DNA from: Syntrophaceae bacterium UBA5744
GTDB lineage: Bacteria > Desulfobacterota > Syntrophia > Syntrophales > UBA2192
NCBI GenBank assembly: GCA_002419215.1
Contig: DIFQ01000042.1
Coordinates: 1-26,161 of the forward strand
Direction: 5' to 3'
Length of the DNA: 26,161 nucleotides
Part shown: piece by piece, positions 13,282 to 20,740 of the stretch
Numbering within the stretch: the first letter of the stretch is position 1
Layout of the letters: each line of letters opens with the position of its first letter
Translations under genes and position numbers: made by a program
The notes under the pieces: generated by a model
What the model saw: the letters and a program-made list of their open reading frames with translations, nothing else
What the model was told of the DNA's origin: nothing
The model's database searches: none

Positions 13282-14067
13282 ATGAAAAAGCATTTTATTT
13301 TATCAATAGTCGTCGTTTGCCTGGGGATGTCATTAACGGCGTCGGGCGTTTACGCCGATCCCATAGACCTTTCAGGTTGGACACCGGTAACGCTTGATTT
13401 TGCGGGAGGGCAGGGTGCCGCTAACTGGCAATTGGGGTCAGGCAATACCGCTGTCACGCAGACGATCAATGCAGACCCGTCATTCTATTTAAATAACGTA
13501 AATCAAACCGGTTATACGATGCAGGGTTCGTGGCAGGTAGTGACGACATCCGATGACGATTACATGGGTTTCGCCTTTGGTTACCAGAACTCGAGCAATT
13601 TCTACCTGTTTGACTGGAAACAGGCGTCACAGAATTACGAGGGAGGTAGCGCGAACGAAGGCATGACCATAAAGAAATTCCAGGGTGCAACCGGCAACGG
13701 TCTCGTGGATTTGTCTTTGGGGGAACTCTGGGAAAACGTCGTCAATTTTGGGGACATGACCGTTCTTGCGACGAATCATGGAACTGATAAAGGCTGGGCG
13801 GATAACGTTCAGTATGATTTCTATCTGGACTATAAGACGACCAGCGGAGTAATTCGTGTGGTCGTTAAGCAAGGCACTACGGAGTTGTGGAATGTCACGG
13901 TCAACGACGCAACGTTCGGTTCGGGGCAGTTCGGGTTCTACAACTACTCTCAGGAACAAGTGAATTACGCGGGATTTGAGCAAACGACCACTGTACCGGA
14001 GCCTGTATCCCTCCTGCTCGTCGGTCTTGGTCTGGTCGGGCTGGCCGGGGTGAAAAGATTTAGATAA
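13282..14067 (+). CDS. PEP-CTERM sorted protein with thrombospondin-C-like domain
   Basis: An exported surface protein. Residues 1-26 are a signal peptide (MKKHF, hydrophobic core, cleavage after VYA). The mature domain, about residues 30-225, is a beta-jelly-roll: GSWQVVTTSDDDYMGFAFGY, QNSSNFYLFDWKQA and QFGFYNYSQEQVNYAGF match the pattern of the thrombospondin/COMP C-terminal lectin-like domain, including the DDD acidic turn that binds calcium there. The last 25 residues are a PEP-CTERM signal: VPEPVSLLL, a Gly/Leu/Val membrane segment and the basic end KRFR. Such tails are processed by exosortase, which is not in this window. The ATG at 13282 with GGGAGG nine bases upstream is chosen over a GTG one codon earlier. 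It is lower in GC than its neighbours. A candidate RpoN promoter lies 155 bases upstream and a terminator follows. Confidence 0.9.
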   Translation: MKKHFILSIVVVCLGMSLTASGVYADPIDLSGWTPVTLDFAGGQGAANWQLGSGNTAVTQTINADPSFYLNNVNQTGYTMQGSWQVVTTSDDDYMGFAFGYQNSSNFYLFDWKQASQNYEGGSANEGMTIKKFQGATGNGLVDLSLGELWENVVNFGDMTVLATNHGTDKGWADNVQYDFYLDYKTTSGVIRVVVKQGTTELWNVTVNDATFGSGQFGFYNYSQEQVNYAGFEQTTTVPEPVSLLLVGLGLVGLAGVKRFR

Positions 14068-14093
14068 TAAGATTTACTGAAGACATGCAACAT

Positions 14094-14129
14094 GAAGGCA
14101 GGGTCACTTGGCTCTGCCTTCTGGTTTTT
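14094..14129 (+). terminator. Intrinsic terminator of the PEP-CTERM gene
   Basis: GAAGGCAG (14094-14101) pairs with CTGCCTTC (14114-14121), followed by TGGTTTTT. The hairpin sequence AGGCAGGGTCA..GGCTCTGCCTT is shared with the terminator at 8468-8499. From here to 14290 I see only AT-rich DNA and nothing to call. Confidence 0.75.
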
Positions 14130-14296
14130 ACCGATCTATAAATTATATCTTCTATCTGAATAAAATCCCATTTTATCGAGTACAGTACTGCTCATCTTAG
14201 ACAGGATGTATGAACGATACTGTATTTTTCATGACCTGCAAGTCCCCGGCCCGGCGGGATGATCCCGGATGCAGATCTGCCGTTGAAGTGAATAAG

Positions 14297-14321
14297 AAAA
14301 AGGGGGCCATTGCCGGCCCCC
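14297..14321 (-). terminator. Intrinsic terminator of the first outer-membrane barrel gene
   Basis: On the minus strand GGGGGCC pairs with GGCCCCC around a GGCAAT loop and is followed by five T (14297-14301). It lies about 25 bases after the stop at 14347. Confidence 0.85.
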
Positions 14322-14346
14322 CCATAAACCGATGCTGACCGGTGTC

Positions 14347-14997
14347 TCAAAAGTGATAGTTCACACCAACCGTTATCATGTTTGTCGTATAATCAACATC
14401 ACCGCCCTGGATTTCCGGATCTGTCGCAAACCATCGATAGGTCAGATCTGCCGACCAGTTCTTGTTGATCTCGAAATTTACCCCGAGCATGATCTGGTAC
14501 GCAAAGGATGTGTCGCTGTCATCCAGCGGCTGCGTAACGGTGCTGCCGAGGATCTGCTGCGTTCTGGTGCCGGAGACGTCAACCGAGGAGACGCCCAGAC
14601 CGAAGCCCAGGTAGGGGTGAATCCGCCCCTGGGGGTATTTGACCAGGAAATTCACCATAAAATTGTTCAGCGTTGCATCGCCGCTTGCAACGCTCACGGA
14701 AGATCCCGCCGACCGGTCGATATCGTGCTGCAGGTAAAAATACTCCAGCTCCACGGCGAAGTATTGAAACGCAGGCGGCGTATAGCCGAACTTCGCCCCC
14801 AGGACCCAGGTTTCCTGGAGATCCGCGTCGAACTGGTCGTAAGAGACAAAAGTCCACGTCGCGTCCGAGCTAAACGTATAACCCCCGAAGACGCCTGCGT
14901 AAAACGGACCCGTCTCAGCAGCCTCCGAATGGACGGGAGCCAGGAATAGGAGAACAGACAGAAACAACACCGCCGCTGAACCGAATCGTTTTTTCAT
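14347..14997 (-). CDS. Outer-membrane beta-barrel protein (OmpA/OmpW-like eight-strand type)
   Basis: Residues 1-27 are a signal peptide (MKKRF, Leu/Phe core, cleavage near SEA-AE). The mature chain of about 190 residues alternates polar and hydrophobic residues in eight strands: FYAGVFGGYTF, WVLGAKFGY, FAVELEYFYL, NNFMVNFLVKY, IHPYLGFGLGV, SFAYQIMLGVNFEI, WSADLTYRWF and the last strand NMITVGVNYHF ending in Phe, the outer-membrane insertion signal. It belongs to the general outer-membrane-protein beta-barrel family and no function can be assigned. It is a paralogue of the barrel at 22206-23078 but lacks that protein's N-terminal module. GGGAGGG precedes the ATG, and the leader carries a promoter and a terminator-like hairpin. 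Confidence 0.88.
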   Translation of the reverse strand: MKKRFGSAAVLFLSVLLFLAPVHSEAAETGPFYAGVFGGYTFSSDATWTFVSYDQFDADLQETWVLGAKFGYTPPAFQYFAVELEYFYLQHDIDRSAGSSVSVASGDATLNNFMVNFLVKYPQGRIHPYLGFGLGVSSVDVSGTRTQQILGSTVTQPLDDSDTSFAYQIMLGVNFEINKNWSADLTYRWFATDPEIQGGDVDYTTNMITVGVNYHF

Positions 14998-15020
14998 TTT
15001 TCCCTCCCCAGGATGTGAAC

Positions 15021-15055
15021 AAAATAAAACCCCGCCTTCAACCGAAAGCAGGGTT
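15021..15055 (-). terminator. Terminator-like hairpin in the leader of the first barrel gene
   Basis: Read on the minus strand, AACCC.GC.TTC pairs with GAA.GC.GGGTT around GGTT (15028-15055) and is followed by TTTTATTTT. It ends only 23 bases before the barrel's ATG and lies downstream of a good promoter (15131-15159). It therefore acts either as an attenuator of the barrel gene or as the end of a separate RNA of about 100 bases. Confidence 0.6.
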
Positions 15056-15130
15056 CATCATTGGCTCGAGTCCCCCGTGATGTCAGGGCTGGTTTGTTGG
15101 ATAGGATAGGGCCGACGGGACAACGCGTCT

Positions 15131-15159
15131 TTTTTAATGGATCGGAAAGAGGATGTCAA
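15131..15159 (-). promoter_or_regulatory. Sigma-70-type promoter upstream of the first barrel gene
   Basis: The minus strand shows a perfect TTGACA (15154-15159), a 17-base spacer and TAAAAA (15131-15136, 4 of 6). The predicted start near 15124 gives a leader of about 127 bases. Confidence 0.55.
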
Positions 15160-15200
15160 GGGTTTCTCAGGAGGAAACCCCTGAGGTCACAATAAACATG

Positions 15201-15235
15201 AACGAGGGCCACAGCATCACGCTGAGGCCCTCGTT
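15201..15235 (-). terminator. Strong hairpin after the Cys/His protein gene
   Basis: AACGAGGGCC pairs perfectly with GGCCCTCGTT, and inside it CAGC pairs with GCTG around a five-base loop. It stands 31 bases after the stop at 15266. The following minus-strand DNA (CATGTTTATT) has only a poor U-tract, so termination may be partial. Confidence 0.6.
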
Positions 15236-15265
15236 GATTTCATGGCGGGCGATCCGGGATACAGC

Positions 15266-15571
15266 TTATTCAATGTGTGATTTGGCGGTCTTGATGGCGA
15301 GGTTCTTGTCCCTCGTGAAGAACTTCCACTCCATCCCGGTTGCGTGAATGCCGGCTTTCTTGTCCTGGCCCCTGCAAGAGTACCAGTGCCCGAAGCGCTC
15401 GACGGTCGAGAAGGGGTGCTCCTTTGCGCAGAGGATGCTGCAGGGGTTGTAGGTCTTGAAAAAAATGGTCTCGTCGGGGACGGCATCGAACAGAAGCTCC
15501 TCGGGCAATTCGATTTGCGAGACGTCGATGCCTTCCGCCTCTTTCTTATCCAGCCAATCGGAAATATCCAT
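15266..15571 (-). CDS. Hypothetical Cys/His-containing protein (101 aa) coupled to the DEAD-box gene
   Basis: I do not recognise this protein. It has an acidic N-terminal half (MDISDWLDKKEAEGIDVSQI, LPEELLFDAVPDE) and a conserved-looking C-terminal half with three Cys (NPCSILCAKEHPFS, YSCRGQD) and several His, ending in a Lys-rich helix. There is no signal peptide or membrane segment. C-x3-C plus H and C could form a metal site, but the spacing is not that of a standard zinc ribbon. The ATG is only six bases from the stop of the DEAD-box helicase, and its ribosome site GAGGAAAGGA lies inside the helicase's last codons, so the two are translationally coupled and may act together in RNA metabolism (inference). 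Confidence 0.75.
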   Translation of the reverse strand: MDISDWLDKKEAEGIDVSQIELPEELLFDAVPDETIFFKTYNPCSILCAKEHPFSTVERFGHWYSCRGQDKKAGIHATGMEWKFFTRDKNLAIKTAKSHIE

Positions 15572-15577
15572 AAAAAT

Positions 15578-16819
15578 CTATCCTTTCCTCTTCTTTGCCT
15601 TCTTGTCCCACTTCTCCGCTTTCTCGATTTCCTCCATCACCGCCTGCAATTTGTCCGTGTGGTCCCTGTGGAGGATCAGGGTTTCGTTGTATTCGTTCTT
15701 GCCGATGGAGAGCACCGTGACCGGTTTACCCAGGAAACTCTCGATTTCTTCGAGGACGGGTTTTTCTTCCGGGCTGCAGAAAGACACCGCCAGGCCTTTC
15801 TTGTCGCCGCGGCCCGTGCGGCCCACGCGGTGGACGTAGTTTTCGGCCACCTCGGGGAGGTCGTAATTCACCACCTGGTCCACGTCGGGGATATCGATGC
15901 CCCGGGCGCTCACGTCGGTGGCAATCAGGATCTTCACGGACCCCTCGCGGAACTGTTTCATCACGTCCAGGCGGTCGAGCTGGTCCTTGTCGCCGTGGAT
16001 GGTGAGGCTCCGGATCCCTTCGCGTTCGAGGGCCTTGCTCACGCGTTCGGCCCGGACCTTGGTGCGGACGAATATCAGGATCTTGCTGTCGGGGTTCTCC
16101 TTGATCAGGCGGGCAAGGAAGAATCGCTTGTCGTCCATCTCGATGAAGGCCACGGAGTGAGTGATATTCCTGGCGACGGGGTCGTCCGGCGCAATCTGGA
16201 TGCGAATCGGGTTTTTGACCAGCGAATAGGCCAGTTTCTTGATCTTCTCGTTGATCGTGGCCGAAAAAAACAGGGTCTGCCGCTTGCGGGGAAGAAAGCG
16301 GATCAGGTCCCGGATGTCTTTGATAAACCCCAGGTCGAGCATGTGATCGGCCTCGTCGAGCACCAGCATCTGCACCCGGTTGAGGTGAATGTGGCCCTGG
16401 CTCACGAGGTCGAACATCCGGCCCGGTGTGGCGACGAGGATATCGACTCCTTTTTCCAGCCGGGCAATCTGCGGGTCCTGTTCCACGCCGCCGAACACGC
16501 AGAGGGTTTTCACCCTGGTGTGCTTGCCGATGGAGTCGAACACTTCCGTGATCTGCAGGGCGAGTTCGCGGGTGGGCTCCATCACCACGCATTGAATGCC
16601 TTCCGTGCGGCGGGATCTCTTCTGCTCGTGAAGCATGTGCACAATCGGTATCGCAAAGGCCGCTGTTTTCCCTGTGCCGGTCTGCGCAATGGCCAGCACA
16701 TCCTCCCCGTTCAGGATGGGCGGAATGGATTTGAACTGGATGTCGGTCGGTCGCCTGAAACCCAGGGCCGCCAGGTTCCGCTTTATTTCGGGTTCAATGC
16801 GATAATCGTCGAATTTCAT
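15578..16819 (-). CDS. DEAD-box ATP-dependent RNA helicase (RhlE-like)
   Basis: A superfamily-2 RNA helicase that unwinds short RNA duplexes in ribosome assembly or mRNA turnover. All motifs are present in order: a Q motif (GFRRPTDIQ, residues 20-28), AQTGTGKT (45-52), PTRELALQ, GG, TPGRMFDL, VLDEADHML, FSATI, IFVRTK, the TDVSARGIDIP block and HRVGRTGRG. The C-terminal extension after about residue 345 is short and ends in KKAKKRKG, so it lacks a large RNA-binding domain; this fits RhlE-type proteins better than CsdA/DeaD. Length 413 aa. AAAAGGAAA precedes the ATG. It is the first gene of a unit with the 101-aa Cys/His protein. Stop is TAG. Confidence 0.93.
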   Translation of the reverse strand: MKFDDYRIEPEIKRNLAALGFRRPTDIQFKSIPPILNGEDVLAIAQTGTGKTAAFAIPIVHMLHEQKRSRRTEGIQCVVMEPTRELALQITEVFDSIGKHTRVKTLCVFGGVEQDPQIARLEKGVDILVATPGRMFDLVSQGHIHLNRVQMLVLDEADHMLDLGFIKDIRDLIRFLPRKRQTLFFSATINEKIKKLAYSLVKNPIRIQIAPDDPVARNITHSVAFIEMDDKRFFLARLIKENPDSKILIFVRTKVRAERVSKALEREGIRSLTIHGDKDQLDRLDVMKQFREGSVKILIATDVSARGIDIPDVDQVVNYDLPEVAENYVHRVGRTGRGDKKGLAVSFCSPEEKPVLEEIESFLGKPVTVLSIGKNEYNETLILHRDHTDKLQAVMEEIEKAEKWDKKAKKRKG

Positions 16820-16854
16820 GGGTTTCCTTTTAACGCGGCAAAGCCCACCTTATT

Positions 16855-16968
16855 GGTTCCCTCTCCTTCTGGTAACCCCGTCCCAGGTCCCCTCTCCCTG
16901 TGGGGTTAATTACCTTATAGGTTCCCTCTCCCTTGAGGGGAGAGGGTCAGGGTGAGGGTGAGGGTGAA
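16855..16968. repeat. Dispersed repeat, copy A (CCCTCTCCCTTGAGGGGAGAGGG type)
   Basis: The core palindrome CCCTCTCCC-TTGA-GGGGAGAGGG (16924-16946) is followed by repeated GGGTGA units. The block preceding it (CCCTCTCCCTGTGGGG, then CTTATAGGTT) is nearly the same as in copy B at 18779-18896 over about 75 bases. This is a common intergenic repeat of GC-rich bacteria, with no coding content. Confidence 0.8.
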
Positions 16969-17101
16969 TAATCTCTTTCCTTTTAAATAATTATATCACG
17001 TAAAGTCGAGGAAATGATACCAGGCAGGTATGATGGAAGTCCACGGGCAATGATCAGCCGAAGGCAAAAAGCAAGACCTGACCACGGTTCTTCGCCAAAT
17101 C

Positions 17102-18241
17102 TTATCTTATCCGGAGTCCCTTGATGTTCAGGGCAAAGGTCGCGAGTGCCAGCAGCGCGAGGATGAAAAAGCCCCAGGTGAAAGAACCCGTCACATCTTT
17201 CATGAATCCGAACATCAGCGTGAACAGGATGGCCCCCAGGTTGGCGAGAAAATTGATGAAACCGAAAAGCGTGGCATAGGAATCCGAAACCGTTGCTTTC
17301 GCTGCAAGATGAAATATGGCGCCGAAATTGATTGAGGCGAACCATGAGGCCAGGAGAGCAAGACCCAGTGCAAGCATCGGAGAGTGGATCAGGAAGAGCC
17401 CCAGGAAAAGGGCCGAGAGTATCGCCAGGGAGCCTGTGACAACCTGGAATGGCGAACTTCTCATGAGGAGAAACCCGCCGGACAGCCTCCCCACACCGCT
17501 TGTAAGCATCACGAGGGCGCCGCCCCAGGCGAACCCGATCGCCAGCCCTTCCTTCGAAATCTCCGCCATGAGGGAGGGGACCCAGTTGCCCAGATTGAGC
17601 ATGGATCCGAATGAAAGGGCGTGGCAGAGCCCGAGAAGCCATCCTGCCCGCAAGCGCAATACACGACCCAGATCAAGAGACGAATATGCATTCGATGCGT
17701 CCGTCCCGAGCCGGAGCGCGGGGATCAACGCCAGAAGAGGCAAGGAGAGCACTCCGGGCAGAATGTAGATCCACTGCCATCCCGAGGCTGCAAGATGGGG
17801 GATGACGAGGTAGGAGATGATGCTTCCCAGAGAAAAGAAGCCTCCAAAGAAGGACTGGTACATGCCGATCCTTCCTCCCGGTGCATGGAGGGCCACCAGC
17901 TTCATGGTTGAGGAGACGCTGAGACCCGTCCCGATCCCCGTAGCCACACGACCGAAGATCGCGAGCTCGAAATTCGGAAGGAAAGCGGGGAGAACATTTC
18001 CGATGCTCATAAAGAGCAGACTTGCGACGAGGGTGCGTTTTGTACCGAAACGATCGGTCATCATCCCGGCGGGAATCTGCATCAGGGCATGAAACCAGAG
18101 GAGAGCGCTCAAGAGGATTGAAATGCGGGTATAGGAGATGCCGTAAAGAAGCATCAAACCATCCATGGCCGGGGGGATATTCATGAAGATCACCCCAAGA
18201 TTCAGGCCCATGAGGATGGAAAAGAACATTTTCAAATTCAT
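17102..18241 (-). CDS. Major facilitator superfamily permease (12 TM)
   Basis: An inner-membrane secondary transporter of 379 residues with about twelve hydrophobic helices and short loops. The MFS motif A between helices 2 and 3 is clear (GMMTDRFGTKR), and the helix-4/5 region RVATGIGTGLSVSSTMKL and GGFFSLGSIISYLVIP fit the NNP/OFA-like anion or organic-acid permeases. The substrate cannot be read from sequence. AAGGAA precedes the ATG. It lies 110 bases after the B12-binding mutase subunit, in the same direction, so uptake or efflux of an acid related to the mutase substrate is a reasonable inference. Its downstream end is about 130 bases from repeat copy A. Confidence 0.88.
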   Translation of the reverse strand: MNLKMFFSILMGLNLGVIFMNIPPAMDGLMLLYGISYTRISILLSALLWFHALMQIPAGMMTDRFGTKRTLVASLLFMSIGNVLPAFLPNFELAIFGRVATGIGTGLSVSSTMKLVALHAPGGRIGMYQSFFGGFFSLGSIISYLVIPHLAASGWQWIYILPGVLSLPLLALIPALRLGTDASNAYSSLDLGRVLRLRAGWLLGLCHALSFGSMLNLGNWVPSLMAEISKEGLAIGFAWGGALVMLTSGVGRLSGGFLLMRSSPFQVVTGSLAILSALFLGLFLIHSPMLALGLALLASWFASINFGAIFHLAAKATVSDSYATLFGFINFLANLGAILFTLMFGFMKDVTGSFTWGFFILALLALATFALNIKGLRIR

Positions 18242-18351
18242 TCAAATTCCTTACCGCATGTCGGTTGCCTGCCAGAACCGGATCTTCGTGATCCGTGCAT
18301 GAATAGAAAGCCTTTTTCCCAGATGGAGGAGTTGAATCCCGACTCGTATTC

Positions 18352-18741
18352 TCACGGGGCCTTTGCACTGACGAACTGGATGATTTTCGCCAACGCGGTG
18401 CCCGGTCCGAAAATTTCGGCGATCCCTTCCGCCTTCAATTTCGGGATGTCATCGGGCGGGATCGTGCCCCCCAGCACCACCGTCATGTCCCCTGCGCCTT
18501 TCTCCCTGAGCAGCCTTACGACCTCAGGGGCCAGGATCATGTGATTGCCCGAGAGGGTGCTCAGGCCGACGACGTCCACGTCCTCCTCCATGGCCGATTT
18601 TGCGATGGTTTCCGGGTTCTGGTTTCCCAGGTAGATGACTTCCATACCGGCATCGCGCAGCGCGCGTGCGACAACGATGCTTCCTCTCCAGTGTGCGTCC
18701 AGCCCAAGGCGTGCTATCAGGATCCTGGTCTTTCGGCTCAT
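18352..18741 (-). CDS. B12-binding (small) subunit of an acyl-CoA mutase
   Basis: A free-standing cobalamin-binding domain of 129 residues. The base-off/His-on motif DxHxxG is present as D15-A-H17-W-R-G20, so His17 is the cobalt ligand; VVGLSTLSGNH and VVLGGTIP supply the other two cobalamin contacts. Family members usually read LDGHDRG, so the Ala and Trp here are unusual. Subunits of this size pair with a separate large subunit, as in isobutyryl-CoA and 2-hydroxyisobutyryl-CoA mutases. The ATG at 18741 has GGAGGT four bases upstream; an ATG at 18753 would cover that ribosome site. The large subunit gene lies just upstream, but a dispersed repeat separates them. Confidence 0.92.
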   Translation of the reverse strand: MSRKTRILIARLGLDAHWRGSIVVARALRDAGMEVIYLGNQNPETIAKSAMEEDVDVVGLSTLSGNHMILAPEVVRLLREKGAGDMTVVLGGTIPPDDIPKLKAEGIAEIFGPGTALAKIIQFVSAKAP

Positions 18742-18778
18742 TCTGACCTCCATGGTTCGCTTTAAAAAATCCCTGATC

Positions 18779-18896
18779 TTTCCCTCTCCCTGTGGGGATC
18801 ATTCCCTTATAGGTTCCCTCTCCCTTGAGGGGAGAGGGCAAGGGTGAGGGTGACTGACCTCTTCCTCTTGCGGGAGAGGGTCAGGGTGAGGGTGAA
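18779..18896. repeat. Dispersed repeat, copy B, between the two mutase subunit genes
   Basis: It contains the same palindrome as copy A (CCCTCTCCC-TTGA-GGGGAGAGGG), preceded by the shared CTTATAGGTT block and followed by two GGGTGAGGGTGA runs and a second partial hairpin (CCTCTTGCGGGAGAGGG). It fills most of the gap between the large-subunit stop (18936) and the B12-subunit start (18741). Confidence 0.8.
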
Positions 18897-18935
18897 TCAT
18901 TCCATTTCCTCACGTATTCCGATGCGCAACCGTAT

Positions 18936-20621
18936 TCAAAAGAGGGGTGGGTTCCACGTGCCGTAATGCCGTTTCAGGACTCCCGTTATCTCTCCCTCGG
19001 TCATGCGGGCCGGGACGGCGTCCACGATCACATCCATGAGGTTTTTCCCCTGCTCGCAGGCACGGGCGATATCGGAAAGCGCCTTCTCGACGCTTGCGGC
19101 ATCCCGCTCTTTTTTGATCCTGGCGAGCTTTGCCTCCTGGATCGCGAGGGTCTCCGGCACTTCGAAGAGGGCTATGGGAAGGACCTCGTCCTCGATCTGG
19201 AAGCAGTTGACCCCGACGATGAGTTGCTCGCCCGACTCGACCGTTCGCTGGAAGGCATAGGCGGCGTCGGCAATCTCCCGGTGGATCCACCCTTTGTCCG
19301 TGGCCTTGACGATGCCGCCGATCCGGTCGATCTCCTCGAGGAGGCTCTCCATTTTCTTTTCCAGGTCAAAGGTCAGGCTCTCGAGGAAATACGAGCCGCC
19401 GAGCGGGTCCACCGTGTGGGTGACTCGGGTCTCGTGCTGAAGGATCTGCTGGGTCCGCAGGGCCGTAAGCGAGGACAGCTCGGTGGGGACGCAGAGCGCC
19501 TCGTCATAGGCGTCGGCGTGGATCGACTGGGCGCCGCCCAGCACGGCCGACAGGACCTGGTAGGATACCCGGGCGACGTTATTCAGCGGCTGCTGGGCCG
19601 TGAGCGAAACACCGGCTGTCTGGACATGGAATCTCAGGATGAGCGAACGGGGGTTCTTCGCACCGAACCGGCTCTTCATGACTTTTGTCCAGAGCCTTCT
19701 GGCGGCCCTGTACTTGGCGATCTCCTAGAAGAAGTCGCTGTGGGAGGAGAAGAAGAAACTCAGGCGGGGGGCGAAGCTGTCGATGTTGTACCCGCGCCGG
19801 ATCATCTCCTCGGCGCAGGCGATGGCATTGGCCATGGTGAAGACCACTTCCTGGACAGCCGTGCAGCCGGACTCCCGGTAGTTGTACCCCGCGAAGCTGA
19901 TGGGGTTCCAGCGGGGGGCATATTTCGCGCAGTACTCGATGCCGTCGCAACTCAACTTGAAAGACGCCTCGGGCGGCAGGACGCCGGGCGCCACCGTGAT
20001 GGCCGTCTCCATGAGAAAATCGTTCTGGCTCGTGCCGGTCAGGGCCTCGAGGGGAATCCCCCGGGCCTTCGCATTCGCGAAGTACATGGACTGGACGGTG
20101 ATGTTGCAGATGGGCTGGCAGGTGACCAAAGAGGTGCTGACCTTGTCGATGGGGATGCCGTCGAAGAGGGCCCGCATGTCATCGATCGTGTCGATGGAAA
20201 CGCCGCCCTTGCCGGCATCGGCGCGGGCATCGGGGTCGGTGGAATCGTAGCCCCGCAGGGTAGGGTAGTCGAAGACGCCGTTGATGCCCGTTGCGCCCTG
20301 CCCGAGAAGGAACTTATAGCGCTTGTTGGTTTCTTCCGGAGGGCCGAAGCCTGCCAACTGCCGCTGTGTCCAGGTGCGCCCACGGTACATGGTCGGGTGG
20401 GCGCCCCGGATGAAGGGCTCTTCGCCGGGAAAGCCCAGGTCCTGAAGGTAGTTCAGGTGTTCCAAATCGGCCGGTGTGTAAAGCGGCTTGACCGGGAGAC
20501 CCGAGAGCGTGCTGTAATTCCGGTTCTGTTCTTTCTGCGCCGCGTAGCATTTCGATTGCCACCGCTCCGCATTCTTGCACACATCCCGAATCGCCGTTTT
20601 CCGGAACAGCTCCACTGGCAT
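18936..20621 (-). pseudogene. Large subunit of a B12-dependent acyl-CoA mutase, interrupted by an in-frame amber codon
   Basis: This is the TIM-barrel catalytic subunit of a methylmalonyl-CoA mutase-type carbon-skeleton isomerase, 561 codons including one internal TAG at 19725-19727 (codon 299). Reading continues in the same frame on both sides: ...RLSFFFSSHSDFF, TAG, EIAKYRAARRLW..., where relatives have FFEEIAK. So one G-to-T change of a Glu codon explains it; there is no frameshift. Family motifs are otherwise intact: HPTMYRGRTWTQRQLAGFG, GYDSTDP, NPISFAGYNYRESG, QTAGVSLTAQQP, AVLGGAQSIHADAYDEA, DPLGGSYFLE and the C-terminal IARACEQGKNLMD. AAGGAGGG precedes the ATG. Without suppression only 298 residues are made. 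Substrate-pocket positions differ from textbook mutases. It could be a decayed gene, a sequencing error or a suppressed codon; the first two are more likely. Confidence 0.88.
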
Positions 20622-20740
20622 GCTGGCTCCCTCCTTATCTGATCATTGCAGGAATGATGAAGACCAACGGGCAGTAATCTGCCTGTAGAAAAAAGCAACA
20701 CCTGATGCCAATACTTCCCTGTCCATCGATCTACACGTTT

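Noticed and set aside
15344..16909. Plus-strand open frame of 521 codons opposite the DEAD-box gene
   Set aside because: Antisense shadow rich in His, Val and Asp with no recognisable domain, running across two real minus-strand genes.
19725..19727. TAG as a genome-wide recoded (pyrrolysine) codon
   Set aside because: TAG ends several other intact genes in the window and no pyrrolysine genes are present here; kept only as a minor alternative.
18966..20642. Plus-strand open frame of 558 codons opposite the interrupted mutase
   Set aside because: It is uninterrupted, unlike the sense gene, but has no motif or family resemblance; the conserved mutase motifs settle the coding strand.
20667..20686. 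Hairpin ACGGGCAG/CTGCCTGT downstream of the 267-aa hydrolase gene as a terminator
   Set aside because: No T-tract follows on the minus strand, so termination is not supported.
20695..20710. Second sigma-54 promoter before the mutase operon (minus strand TGGCATCAGGTGTTGC)
   Set aside because: The GG and GC pairs are one base too far apart for RpoN, whose spacing is strict.
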